Shown here: in pieces, positions 43,931 to 53,023 of the stretch
How positions within the stretch are numbered: the stretch's first letter is position 1
Layout: every line of letters starts with the position of its first letter
Source: Bacillota bacterium
GTDB taxonomy: Bacteria; Bacillota; Clostridia; Christensenellales; Aristaeellaceae
DNA: 64,000 nt
Reading direction: 5' to 3'
NCBI GenBank assembly: GCA_023411395.1
Contig: JAEYOV010000076.1
Span: forward strand, 225,709-289,708
Made by a program: the position numbers and the translations under genes
The notes under the pieces: generated by a model
Told to the model about the DNA's origin: nothing
Database searches by the model: none
The model's input: the letters and a program-made list of their open reading frames with translations, nothing else

Positions 43931-44038
43931 TGTATCCTATCCGCCGCAGCCTGTCATCCCATGCGGCTCATTTTCATTTCGAGAAAATGGCTTTGCCGTT
44001 TTCTCGAGTCCCCACGATTCACTTGTAGCTTCCTGCTC

Positions 44039-45043
44039 TTAAGCCGTAGCGGAGGGGACGATGCCCTTTAAGGCAAGCTCCCCGCTCCGGTGGCAAGCCA
44101 CTAACCGCCCGTCCTTAATCTCCCTGAACTCCGTTTCCAGCTCCTTGCAGGGCTGCAAGCAATAACGGCACCTGGTATGGAAATGGCAGCCGGATGGTGC
44201 GTTGGCGGGGTTGGGGATCTCGCCCTCCAGGGGGATGCGCTGCATGTGAGCGGTGGGATCGGCTACCGGCACGGCGGAAAGCAGCGCCTCGGTATAGGGG
44301 TGCAGCGGCATTTGGAAAAGCTGGTCCGTGGACGCGTATTCCACGATCCTGCCCAGGTACATCACGCCCACCTTGTCGGAAATGTGCTCCACCACCGACA
44401 GGTCATGACTGATGAAAATGTAGGTGAGGTTCATTTCCTCCTGCAAGTCTTTGAGCAGGTTCACCACCTGCGCCTGCACGGAAACATCCAGCGCCGATAC
44501 GGCCTCGTCGCATACGATCAGCCGCGGATATAAAACCAGCGCCCTGGCAATACCGATGCGCTGGCGCTGCCCGCCGGAGAAGGCGTGTGGATAGCGCTTC
44601 AAATAGCTTGGATTCAGCCCCACCTTTTGGGCCATGGATTTGACCCGCTCTTCCATTTCCTTTTTGGACATGCCGGGGAAGTTGGCGCGCAAAGGCTCGG
44701 AGATGATGTCATACACGGTCATCCTGGGGTCAAGAGATGAATAAGGATCCTGGAAGATCATTTGCACTTCCTTGCGGATTCCCCTCAACTGCTTTTTTGT
44801 AATATGCTGCAGGTCGTATTCCGCCCCGTCCGCAGCCTTGTACAGTACCTTGCCCGAAGTGGCGTTGTAAGCGCGCACGATGCAGCGGCCAAGGGTTGTC
44901 TTGCCGCAGCCCGATTCCCCCACGATGCCTACCGTCTCCCCCGCGTTCACGGTGAAGCTGACGCTGTTTACGGCGCGGACATGGGTCTTGCCGGAGGAAA
45001 ACACCATATTCAGCCCTTCCACCTTCAGGATTGTATCAGGCAT
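44039..45043 (-). CDS. Opp/Dpp-type ABC transporter ATP-binding protein (OppF-like)
   Basis: The 334-residue ATPase has Walker A GESGCGKTT, signature FSGGQRQRIGIARAL and Walker B LIVCDEAVSALD, with Ala where most relatives have Pro (DEPVSALD). The C-terminal oligopeptide-transporter extension carries the four-cysteine region CHFHTRCRYCLQPC, which in relatives binds an iron-sulphur cluster. I set the start at 45043, where GGAGGA precedes the ATG; it overlaps the OppD-like gene by 19 bases. Confidence 0.92.
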   Translation of the reverse strand: MPDTILKVEGLNMVFSSGKTHVRAVNSVSFTVNAGETVGIVGESGCGKTTLGRCIVRAYNATSGKVLYKAADGAEYDLQHITKKQLRGIRKEVQMIFQDPYSSLDPRMTVYDIISEPLRANFPGMSKKEMEERVKSMAQKVGLNPSYLKRYPHAFSGGQRQRIGIARALVLYPRLIVCDEAVSALDVSVQAQVVNLLKDLQEEMNLTYIFISHDLSVVEHISDKVGVMYLGRIVEYASTDQLFQMPLHPYTEALLSAVPVADPTAHMQRIPLEGEIPNPANAPSGCHFHTRCRYCLQPCKELETEFREIKDGRLVACHRSGELALKGIVPSATA

Positions 45044-46074
45044 TGCGTTTCCTCCTCTCCGTTTGCGGCTTCCTGTCCTTTCCAAGGTTCATAGCAGGCG
45101 GCGTAATGGTCCTCGCCCACCTTGACAAGCCCAGGCTCCCTGGCGGAGCAGACTCCCGTATCCTTGTACGCGCACCGGTCATAAAACGGGCAGCGGTCAA
45201 TGAGATTCATGGCCAGGGGCACATTGCCCTTGATGGAAAAGAGCCGTTCCTTTCCCCCGCCGATCTTGTGCACCGAGCCGATCAGCCCTCTGGTATAGGG
45301 ATGAACGGGGTTTTTGAAAATCTCCATCGTGGGCCCCGTTTCGATGATGCGGCCCAGGTACATCACCGCCACCTGGTCGCATAGCTGAGCCACGGTGCCA
45401 AGGTCGTGGGTAATGTACAGGATGGACATGCCCAAGTCTTTTTGAAGCTGCTTGAGCAAATCGAGTATCTGCGCCTGGATGGTCACATCCAGCGCCGTGG
45501 TCGGTTCGTCGGCAATCAGTATTTTTGGGCTGCATAGCAGCGCCATGGCGATCAGGGCTCTTTGCAGCATACCGCCGGAAAATTCATGGGGATGCTGGTC
45601 AAACCGCTTTTCCGGGTTGGATATCCCCACCCTTTTCATAGCGTCCAGCACAAGGTTTCTGGCTTCTCTTTTGCTCTTGTTCAGATGGATGCGCGCGCTC
45701 TCGGCCAATTGGGCGCCCACCGTATAAAGGGGCGAAAACGCGCTCATAGGCTCCTGAAAAATCATGGCAATGCTCTTGCCCCTTATGTCCCGTATCTCTT
45801 TGCCGCCAAACTTCATGGTCAAAAGGTCTTTTGTTTTGCCTTCCTCGTCCGTGAATTCGATCCTGCCCGTTGTTTTGCAGTTTTTGCTGTTGATGCCAAG
45901 TACCGCCTTGCACGTCAGGCTCTTCCCGCAGCCGGATTCCCCCACCAGCCCCAGCGTTTCGTTGGCGCGCAGTATAAAATCCACGCCCCTGACCGGCGTG
46001 AGGAGTCCCTCATCCAGCTTGATGCTGATTTGAAGGTCCGATACCGTAAGCACGGTCTGACCCGTTTCCTTCAT
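45025..46074 (-). CDS. Opp/Dpp-type ABC transporter ATP-binding protein (OppD-like)
   Basis: The 349-residue ATPase has Walker A GESGCGKSL, signature FSGGMLQRALIAMAL, Walker B ILIADEPTTALD and the C-terminal cysteine region CPFYDRCAYKDTGVC. The ATG at 46074 has GAGGGG eight bases upstream; a GTG at 46083 is also open. It is paired with the OppF-like ATPase and lies 12 bases after the OppC-like permease gene. Confidence 0.92.
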   Translation of the reverse strand: MKETGQTVLTVSDLQISIKLDEGLLTPVRGVDFILRANETLGLVGESGCGKSLTCKAVLGINSKNCKTTGRIEFTDEEGKTKDLLTMKFGGKEIRDIRGKSIAMIFQEPMSAFSPLYTVGAQLAESARIHLNKSKREARNLVLDAMKRVGISNPEKRFDQHPHEFSGGMLQRALIAMALLCSPKILIADEPTTALDVTIQAQILDLLKQLQKDLGMSILYITHDLGTVAQLCDQVAVMYLGRIIETGPTMEIFKNPVHPYTRGLIGSVHKIGGGKERLFSIKGNVPLAMNLIDRCPFYDRCAYKDTGVCSAREPGLVKVGEDHYAACYEPWKGQEAANGEEETQCLIQS

Positions 46075-46086
46075 GATCCTCACCCC

Positions 46087-47274
46087 TCACTTATACGGAT
46101 CGGCGGCATCCCGAAGGCCGTCGCCCAGGAAGTTGAACGCCAGCACCGCCAGGCCTACAAACAAAAGCGGGATCAGCTTCCAGGGGGAATTGGCAATGTT
46201 GCCGATTGACTGGCACTCCTGCAAAAGCACCCCCCAGCTCGTGGCCGGCGCCCGCATGCCAAGCCCCAGAAAGCTCATGGAGGTTTCCCCAAGAATCATG
46301 TGGGGCACCCCCAGGGTGAGGCTGACGATGAGGTAACTCATGAAGCCCGGTACCAGGTGGCGGCGGATAATGGCCGCGTCCGACACGCCGGACAGCCTGG
46401 CCGCCAGGATAAAATCCTCTTTTTTCAGCGACAGGAACTTGGAGCGTACGGTACGGGCCAACCCGGGCCAGCTTAAGAGGCTCATGATGATGGTGATGAA
46501 CAAGAATACCTGCGTTACAGGGATACCCGCCGGTATGGCGGCGGAAAGGGCCATCCACAGCGGCAGCGTGGGGAAGGAGGACAACACCTCAATGATCCGC
46601 TGAATGATGATATCCACGAAGCCGCCATAATAGCCCGATATGCCGCCGATGATCACCGCAAGAACAAAGGAGATCAGCGTGCCCAAAAGCGGCACGGTCA
46701 GCGAAACCTGGCTGCCCAGAAGCACGCGGGAAAAGAGGTCGCGGCCAAGCTTGTCTCCGCCGAACAAAAGCACCTGCGTAGGGTCCTTGCCCTTTTGCAG
46801 ATTGGTATTGTCGACACCGAATAAATGAATATCTCCCGGAATAAAGCCCAGCAGCTTATAGGAACCGCCCTTCACGAAAAACTTCAAAGGGTAGGGCTGG
46901 GATGTATCCTCCTTGAAGATTTTGTTTTCAAACATGTCCCGTTCCACCGAAAACCGATACACGAAGGGGCCTGTGTACTGGCCCTCATGAAAAAAACGGA
47001 TCCTGGTAGGCGGCGCGTTGGAATAGACCCCGGAATAATCCTCCAGGCCCTTGGGCGAAAGGAAGGGGGCAAATACCGCGCCAAAATACAAGATGCCCAG
47101 TACCACAAAGCTGATCACCGCCAGCTTGTGCCGGATGAGCTTCCGGCCCATCAGCTTCCACTGGGAGGACAGATAATACTTCTCCTGCTTCCTTCTCTTC
47201 TTTTCCAGAGCCCGCCTCTCTTTTTCGGAAAGGGCGGCCTCCGCAACCGAAACGGGTGATTCATGCAGGCTCAT
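46087..47274 (-). CDS. Opp/Dpp-type ABC transporter permease (OppC-like), long form
   Basis: The 395-residue permease is longer than the usual ~300 because an extra-cytoplasmic domain of about 110 residues sits between the first and second membrane spans (about residues 70-190). The charged N-terminus (LSEKERRALEKKRRKQEK) precedes span one; the DPP/EAA loop AARLSGVSDAAIIRRHLVPG is intact. Similar long OppC proteins are common in Clostridia. It overlaps the OppB-like gene by four bases. Confidence 0.9.
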   Translation of the reverse strand: MSLHESPVSVAEAALSEKERRALEKKRRKQEKYYLSSQWKLMGRKLIRHKLAVISFVVLGILYFGAVFAPFLSPKGLEDYSGVYSNAPPTRIRFFHEGQYTGPFVYRFSVERDMFENKIFKEDTSQPYPLKFFVKGGSYKLLGFIPGDIHLFGVDNTNLQKGKDPTQVLLFGGDKLGRDLFSRVLLGSQVSLTVPLLGTLISFVLAVIIGGISGYYGGFVDIIIQRIIEVLSSFPTLPLWMALSAAIPAGIPVTQVFLFITIIMSLLSWPGLARTVRSKFLSLKKEDFILAARLSGVSDAAIIRRHLVPGFMSYLIVSLTLGVPHMILGETSMSFLGLGMRAPATSWGVLLQECQSIGNIANSPWKLIPLLFVGLAVLAFNFLGDGLRDAADPYK

Positions 47275-48263
47275 TTTTGACTCTCCTCCAACAGCTTGAT
47301 GCGCGGATCGAGTACCGCCAGAAGCAGATCGGAGATCAGGTTTCCGATCACAACCAGTACCGCCGAAATCAGCAGGATGCCGCCGGAAAGATAGATATCC
47401 TGGGTCTGAAGGGCTTTTAAAAGCACCGGCCCCAAGGTGGGCAGCATCAAAACGATGGCGGTAATCGTACTGCCGTTAAAGATGCCGGAAATCATGCCGC
47501 CCAGGCCGCTGACGATGGGGTTCAGCACGGCCCGCATCTGATACTTGAAGGTGATGGCGCCCTCGCTGACGCCCTTGGCCCGGATCGTCAGCACATAGGG
47601 CTGGCCCTGCTCATCCAGCATCTGCGCCCGGATGGAACGTATCAGGCCGCAGGTGCCGCTGGTGCCGATGACTAGGATGGGAATCAGCATCCGCTTGCCC
47701 CACTCCAGGAAGGTTGCGAAGGAAGTGATGCCAAACTCGGGCAGGCCCATCAGCGGGTCGCCAAACAGTTTAAAAGAACCATACATCAGCAAAATGGCGA
47801 ACAAAAAATTGGGAATGGCCATGCCGATAAAACCGATGAAGGTAAACAGGTAATCCCCGATGGAATATTGGTGCTTGGCGGAATAAATGGCAATGGGGAT
47901 GGACAAAAGGTACGTAAAGAGCATGGTGCATACGGACAGCGTCAGGGTGAAGCCAAGCGTCTGGCCGATTTTTACAAGAATATCCTGGTTATAGTAGAAC
48001 GATGTGCCCCAGTCGCCCGTAAGGATGCCGCCCAGCCAAGAGAAATACTGCACCATAAAGGGCCGGTTGACACCGTATACTTCCTTAAGGGCCAGTATCT
48101 CCGCCTCGGTCACCCGTTCACCCTCTGAAATCGCCTTGGCGACCAGGGTATCCACATAATCACCCGGCGGCAACTGGATCACAAAGAACACCACAAAGGT
48201 GATCAGCAGCAGCGTGATTGCGGCCAGCACCAGGCGTTTGACAATGTATCTCCCTTTTTCCAT
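47271..48263 (-). CDS. Opp/Dpp-type ABC transporter permease (OppB-like)
   Basis: The 330-residue permease opens with RYIVKRLVLAAITLLLITFVVF as first span, then the periplasmic loop with GVNRPFMVQYFSWLGGILTGDWG typical of OppB, and the EAA loop LTIRAKGVSEGAITFKYQMR. The start at 48263 follows GGGAGGGG by seven bases; the frame remains open to 48338 without such a site. A stem-loop separates it from the binding-protein gene. Confidence 0.92.
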   Translation of the reverse strand: MEKGRYIVKRLVLAAITLLLITFVVFFVIQLPPGDYVDTLVAKAISEGERVTEAEILALKEVYGVNRPFMVQYFSWLGGILTGDWGTSFYYNQDILVKIGQTLGFTLTLSVCTMLFTYLLSIPIAIYSAKHQYSIGDYLFTFIGFIGMAIPNFLFAILLMYGSFKLFGDPLMGLPEFGITSFATFLEWGKRMLIPILVIGTSGTCGLIRSIRAQMLDEQGQPYVLTIRAKGVSEGAITFKYQMRAVLNPIVSGLGGMISGIFNGSTITAIVLMLPTLGPVLLKALQTQDIYLSGGILLISAVLVVIGNLISDLLLAVLDPRIKLLEESQK

Positions 48264-48291
48264 CCTTGTGCCCCTCCCAGCTGCGTGTAAC

Positions 48292-48328
48292 ACACAAACC
48301 ATGCGGTTTATGGCCGCATGGTTCGTGT
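48292..48328 (-). other. Stem-loop between binding protein and permease genes
   Basis: AACCATGCGG (48297-48306) pairs with CCGCATGGTT (48314-48323), and the flanking ACACA/TGTGT-like bases extend it. Lacking a T-run it is probably a 3' stabiliser that lets the binding-protein mRNA outlast the downstream part. Confidence 0.55.
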
Positions 48329-48383
48329 ATGCCTGCAAAGCACGATCCCTAGGGACAGCCGCTTCGCATTCAGGATGCAGCGT

Positions 48384-50405
48384 TTATTTTTCGATCCACC
48401 ACTGTTCCGGACGGCCCAGGCCCAGGAAGCGGAATTCATCCACGCTGAGCAGCCCCTGCGGGAAGTTGCGGAGCTTGTTGCTCACCAGGTTGCGGGATGG
48501 CATGGGCGCCAGATAGCCGATGAGCCAGACATTTTCCTTGTGCAGGTCGTAAATTTCCTGTACGCACTGGGCAACGATCTCGTCACGGCCGGGGCCGGCG
48601 GCAGCCTTCATGCGGTCATAGGCTTCGATCAGCTTCAGAACATCGCCCGTAGGCGCAATGCCGCCGTTGGCCTCGGACTTTCCGTCCTCATACCACTTGC
48701 CAAAGGCGGAGTGCCAGAAAGCCACGTTCCGCATGGGCACGATGGAATCGGGCCGGAGCGCCGGAGTGGAGACGCTGGTGACCTCGATGGATGCTTCCAC
48801 ATCGTTGGAAAGCATGGTGGTGCGGGAATCGGCGTCCACCTTGTCGCTGAGCTTCACGCCGATGGCCTTGTAGGCGGATTGCAGCAGCGACACGAAATCG
48901 CCGTACAGAGACGGGTCCTTGATGGTGAGAATGATCTCCACATCACGGCCGGTGCCCTTCATTTTGCGGTAAGTGCCTTCCTTGCCATCCCAGGGCTCGG
49001 TAATCTCGTCCAGCAGCGCATTGGCCTTGGCCACATCAAACTCCGTCCACTTGAAGGACCATTCAGGATCATACCCCGGCAATCCTTCTCCCACAGACGC
49101 CTGCCACGGCCTGGATACGCCGTTTCTAAGCGTCTCATTCATCAAATTGCGGTCCACGCAGATGCTGAGGGCTTCGCGGAAGCGCTTGTCCTGGAACAGG
49201 GCACGCTTGTCAAGGTCTTTCACCGTCAGGTTGAGCTGGATGTTTTCATCCGTCGACCAGGCCGCGGAAGCCCAGGGCCGCAAGGTATGGGTATCCTTCA
49301 AAGCGGTAGCGACGACGGAGAACTCCAGGGGGTCGATGATATCGAACTCACCGGCGCTGGCGGCCAGGGTGATCTGATCCTGTTCGTTGATGATCCTGAA
49401 CTTCACGCTGTCCAGATAGGGCAATTGACGGCCTTCGCTGTCGGTTTTCCAGAAGTAGGGATTACGTACCAGCTCGTACGTTTCACCCACCACGTTCCAA
49501 TTATCCTTGACGGCGATGAAGCTGCGCAACTGGGGAACAATGGCATAATCCCAGTAGTAGTAGCCGATGGCCTTGCTCATGGTGGAGTAGGATTCCCACT
49601 GCCTGCCAAAGTCACGGTTGGCGTTTGCAAGAGCCTGCTCTTCGGTGATCAAGGGGAAGGTTGCATCATCCGCCACGCCGTCCTTGCGGGCGACATAGTT
49701 GATGTAAAAATGCTTAGGCAGGAACATCCACTTGTTGTCCACCGCCACGTCCTGGGCAAAGGAGGGCTTGGGGGCAGCGAAGGTCACGGTAAATTCGTAA
49801 TCATGAACCTTGGCAAACTCGGCCCAGTATTTTTTGCCGTCCTTTACCACCTGATAGCAGTTGTAGGGCTTGGAGGTGTACGCGCTGTAATAGCCCGGCG
49901 CATCGGCAGCCACCGCGGTACGGTCTTCGCTCAAGGCCGGGGTGGACATGTGGTTGTAATAGAAGAGCACATCATCGGCGGTAAAGGGTTCGCCGTCGGA
50001 CCAGCGCATCCCTTCCCGGAGCCTGATGGTCCAGACCGTGGAATCCTCATTGGGGTAGAAATCCTTACAGACGTTGGGTTCCGCTTCGCCGGAACCGTCC
50101 TGCTTGAAGCGGAACATGCTCTGTTCGCTGATGTAGCCCCAGGCGCTCCAGCGGCCATTGTCATTGGATTGCATTGTAATGCTGCCGCCGTACTGGCCCA
50201 GCGACACCACATCGGGTTCCACCATCACGTCGGCTGCCGCCGGCAAACGTTCGTTGAGCGGCGGCAGTTTGCCCACGGCAACCTGCTCCGCCAGCATGGG
50301 GGCTTCTTTTTGAGTGGTGTCGGGGCTGGCGGATGCCGTGGGGATGGCAGCCAGTGCCGTCAGCAGCAGCAAGACGGCAAGCAGCAGGGAAACGCGCTTT
50401 TTCAT
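48384..50405 (-). CDS. Opp/Dpp-type ABC transporter substrate-binding protein
   Basis: The 673-residue protein belongs to SBP family 5 (oligopeptide, nickel, or oligosaccharide binders). A signal peptide with cleavage near TASASP precedes the mature chain; there is no lipobox. Seen are DVVSLGQYGGSITMQ, the family motif TWTIRLREGMRWSDGEPFTADDVLFYYNH and the lobe-two stretch FREALSICVDRNLMNETL. AGGAGGA precedes the ATG at 50405. Large members of this family next to glycosidases, as in Thermotoga, often bind sugars. With a fucosidase and a GH38-like gene nearby, an oligosaccharide cargo is a fair inference; peptides remain possible. Confidence 0.88.
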   Translation of the reverse strand: MKKRVSLLLAVLLLLTALAAIPTASASPDTTQKEAPMLAEQVAVGKLPPLNERLPAAADVMVEPDVVSLGQYGGSITMQSNDNGRWSAWGYISEQSMFRFKQDGSGEAEPNVCKDFYPNEDSTVWTIRLREGMRWSDGEPFTADDVLFYYNHMSTPALSEDRTAVAADAPGYYSAYTSKPYNCYQVVKDGKKYWAEFAKVHDYEFTVTFAAPKPSFAQDVAVDNKWMFLPKHFYINYVARKDGVADDATFPLITEEQALANANRDFGRQWESYSTMSKAIGYYYWDYAIVPQLRSFIAVKDNWNVVGETYELVRNPYFWKTDSEGRQLPYLDSVKFRIINEQDQITLAASAGEFDIIDPLEFSVVATALKDTHTLRPWASAAWSTDENIQLNLTVKDLDKRALFQDKRFREALSICVDRNLMNETLRNGVSRPWQASVGEGLPGYDPEWSFKWTEFDVAKANALLDEITEPWDGKEGTYRKMKGTGRDVEIILTIKDPSLYGDFVSLLQSAYKAIGVKLSDKVDADSRTTMLSNDVEASIEVTSVSTPALRPDSIVPMRNVAFWHSAFGKWYEDGKSEANGGIAPTGDVLKLIEAYDRMKAAAGPGRDEIVAQCVQEIYDLHKENVWLIGYLAPMPSRNLVSNKLRNFPQGLLSVDEFRFLGLGRPEQWWIEK

Positions 50406-50558
50406 GGTCTTCCTCCTATACATTTATGATAATTTTTATAACCGCCCTCCATATACGGATGGCCCAAATGGTATATATTATCATACCAGCGGCCCATCCG
50501 GCCAACCGGCGTCTTCGGGAACACTTTCCCGTTCACAGCCGGGGGACGCACCTCATAC

Positions 50559-50626
50559 TGCACATAAAATGCACGCAAGAATGTTCTTTATGCACACAAT
50601 ATAACAGGATTCCAATCCCTTGCACA
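50559..50626 (-). promoter_or_regulatory. Promoter of the Opp-type operon overlapped by four TGCAC repeats
   Basis: On the minus strand TGTGCA (50621-50626) and TATATT (50598-50603) are 17 bases apart, and a TGT before the -10 makes it an extended -10 promoter. TGCAC occurs on the plus strand at 50559, 50570, 50591 and 50621, at intervals of 11, 21 and 30 bases, about one, two and three helical turns. One copy is in the -35 box and one is near the start of transcription. Confidence 0.5.
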
Positions 50627-50819
50627 TATGCAATCGAACCGGGTGTATATACTTTTGTGCCGCATGGCCGATGGCTGGCCGGCTTATATGCAATATGTGG
50701 CGAACATCCGGCGGCGACCATGCTCATAATAACCCTGCATGACAAGAGCTTCGCATGAAAAAAGCATGATTCCGGTAAGTAAAGGTACGGATTCCACATA
50801 ATTCGCCTACGTAAGGATA

Positions 50820-50849
50820 TTTACACGCCGGGACAGATCGTGTTATACT
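50820..50849 (+). promoter_or_regulatory. Promoter of the GH38-like gene
   Basis: TTTACA (50820-50825) and TATACT (50844-50849) are 18 bases apart, and TGT directly before the -10 gives an extended -10 element. Start near 50856, 56 bases before the ATG. Confidence 0.7.
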
Positions 50850-50911
50850 TTGGCACATTGAACTGGGGCGGGCGCTGTGCCCCTTTGGCAAAAGAAATCG
50901 GGGGATTTCCT

Positions 50912-53023
50912 ATGGGTGTCAAAAAAGTGCATGTGGTATTCAAAACGCATCTGGATATCGGCTTTACAGACCTTTCGCAATCCGTTACTGATCACTATCT
51001 GGAAAGATATATCCCCGCGGCCATGCTTTGCGCATCGGCCGCCAACCGGCCTGGACAACCGCCCGTCTTCATCTGGACGGTAGGCTCCTATTTGATCGAT
51101 CTCGCGCTGCGCGTTTATCCCAAGGAGAAGCGCGGCGCGCTGGATGATGCCATCCGCAAAGGATATATCACCTATCACGCTCTTCCTTTTACCACCCATT
51201 CAGAGCTTTGCGATACTTCCCTGTTTGCCGCGGGCCTTGGCATTGCCAAGCGCCTGGACGCAGTATACGGCAGGAAAACCATCGCGGCCAAAATGTCGGA
51301 TGTGCCAGGGCACACCCTCGGCATCGTCGGCCCCATGGCGGAAAGCGGGATCGAATATCTGCACATCGGCATCAACAGCGTCGCCTGCATGCCAAAGGTA
51401 CCGCCGCTGTTTGTGTGGCAAAACGGCGCGGGACAATCCATCCTCGTAAACTATTGCCGCAGCTACGGCGGGCTCACCGAAATAGAGGGCCACGACGAGG
51501 CGCTCTGCTTTGTGCACAGCCAGGACAACATGGGCCCTCCTTCCCCGGAACACCTGAGGCGTGAGTTTGCCATGCTGCGCGAAAAATATCCCGGTGCGGA
51601 AATTTGCGCATCCACCCTGGACGCCTTCGCCGCCGGACTGAAAAGCATACGCGGGAAGCTGCCCGTGGTCACGGAGGAAATCGGCGACACCTGGATTCAC
51701 GGAGCAGGCACCGACCCGAAAAAGATATCGGCGCTCCGGGCGCTTGTGCGCCTGAGCAGCGCCTGGGATCAGGATGGAACCTGGGCAGCACGCAACGAAA
51801 CCCTGGCAGACGGACGCGATACCCGCTCGGCGTTTTTGGAGGAACTGCTGCTCGTTTGCGAACATACCTGGGGGCTGGACACAAAAAAGTACCTGACCGA
51901 TTATATGAACTGGAACAGAAGCGATTTTGACCAGGCGAGAAAACGTGACCAACTGGAAGACACCTACGGGCAGACGCCCGGCTGTGAGCACTATTTCGAT
52001 TTTGGCAAGGCCGAATTTCACCAGATGCATCCGTCGTCCGTCACCTGGAATACCCGTTCCTATTCTTTCTTCGAATCTTCCCATGAGGAACAGCGTCAGT
52101 ATCTGGCGCGGGCGGCAAAACTGCTTCCCGGGCCGCTGAAGGAAAAAGCCATGGAAGTGATCACCCGCCCGGAAAGCGAAGCCTTTGCATTTTCCGGCGA
52201 AGCGAAACCGCAGCCAGATCAAAGCTCCGTTTGTAAGGCGGGGCTTGCTTCCATAAATATCGGCTATCAGCCGGATGGCAGCGCTGTCTTCTCGCCGGCG
52301 GGTCAAGCGGGTATGCTGCTTTCCATCGGCCCGGTAGAATACCACGAGGTAGGCCGGCAGGCCTATCAAGGCCTTGCTTCACGGTTTCTTTGCAACCTGG
52401 ACGAGCACAAGGATTGGGCCATGCCTGATAATTTCAAGCCTGGCCTGGAATACAGCGACGCGCCCCTTGCAAGCATCGCACACAGGCCGGATACGGACAG
52501 CACCATGTGCCTTGCCGCCGGCGGGCTGCATTGGCAAGGCAAGTACCCCAAGCTCCCCGTTGATATGTCCGGGTGTCCCAGCAGCTTCGAGGCGTCCCTC
52601 CTCCCGCTTCAGGAAGGCAAATTGCTCCTTCAGATATGGCTCAGGGACAAGCCGGCCAACCGGAAGCCGGAGGCGCTTTTTCTGCCCGTTGCCTTTCCGC
52701 CCCTGGCCAAGGTGCAGCTTCAAAAGATCGGCACATGGTTATCGCCGGAGCGCGTGGTGCAGGGCGGAAACGGACGCTGCCATGTTGCCCAGCGCATCCG
52801 AGCATCCATGCCGGAGGGGCATGGCTGGCTTTTGGAACCGCTGGATACGCCTCTGGTGGTTTTCGGCCGGCCCGACCTGTTGGATTTTACAGGGCCTGCC
52901 CGGTTTGACCAGATGTATCTGGCGCTGTACAACAACCTGTGGGGCACCAACTTCAAGATGTGGTATGAGGAGGATATCCTTTGCCGGGTATTGATCACAT
53001 ATGAGAGGAGAACGGCTTTATGA
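50912..53023 (+). CDS. GH38-like glycosidase (DUF5054 type)
   Basis: The 703-residue protein resembles alpha-mannosidase-type enzymes with the DUF5054 arrangement. The N-terminal barrel begins with a metal-site-like motif THLDIGFTDL (His12, Asp14 region), then SDVPGHTLG and EEIGDTWIHGAGTDPKK, which look like metal- and substrate-binding segments. A beta-rich C-terminal part follows from about residue 440. There is no signal peptide. The start at 50912 has GGGGG upstream; the frame is open from 50840 but that part overlaps the promoter. The substrate cannot be told from sequence; mannosides or related alpha-linked sugars are likely from the family. Confidence 0.72.
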   Translation: MGVKKVHVVFKTHLDIGFTDLSQSVTDHYLERYIPAAMLCASAANRPGQPPVFIWTVGSYLIDLALRVYPKEKRGALDDAIRKGYITYHALPFTTHSELCDTSLFAAGLGIAKRLDAVYGRKTIAAKMSDVPGHTLGIVGPMAESGIEYLHIGINSVACMPKVPPLFVWQNGAGQSILVNYCRSYGGLTEIEGHDEALCFVHSQDNMGPPSPEHLRREFAMLREKYPGAEICASTLDAFAAGLKSIRGKLPVVTEEIGDTWIHGAGTDPKKISALRALVRLSSAWDQDGTWAARNETLADGRDTRSAFLEELLLVCEHTWGLDTKKYLTDYMNWNRSDFDQARKRDQLEDTYGQTPGCEHYFDFGKAEFHQMHPSSVTWNTRSYSFFESSHEEQRQYLARAAKLLPGPLKEKAMEVITRPESEAFAFSGEAKPQPDQSSVCKAGLASINIGYQPDGSAVFSPAGQAGMLLSIGPVEYHEVGRQAYQGLASRFLCNLDEHKDWAMPDNFKPGLEYSDAPLASIAHRPDTDSTMCLAAGGLHWQGKYPKLPVDMSGCPSSFEASLLPLQEGKLLLQIWLRDKPANRKPEALFLPVAFPPLAKVQLQKIGTWLSPERVVQGGNGRCHVAQRIRASMPEGHGWLLEPLDTPLVVFGRPDLLDFTGPARFDQMYLALYNNLWGTNFKMWYEEDILCRVLITYERRTAL

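Larger units (their letters stand above)
50406..50911. other. Divergent regulatory region, transporter operon / GH38-like gene
   Basis: About 500 bases without a gene. It holds promoters for both sides and four TGCAC repeats (separate entries). A shorter open frame here has no ribosome site or recognisable product. Confidence 0.55.

Noticed and set aside
43980..44006. CGAGAAAA...TTTTCTCG hairpin as terminator after the OppF-like gene.
   Set aside because: An 8-bp AT-rich stem with no U-tract on either strand; read-through into the HAD-AraC-GH95 genes seems as likely.
48318..50429. A 703-codon open frame on the plus strand antisense to the Opp-type binding protein.
   Set aside because: The opposite strand encodes a clear family 5 binding protein with signal peptide and ribosome site. 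The plus-strand translation is rich in Gly, His and Val and resembles nothing; it follows from codon bias.
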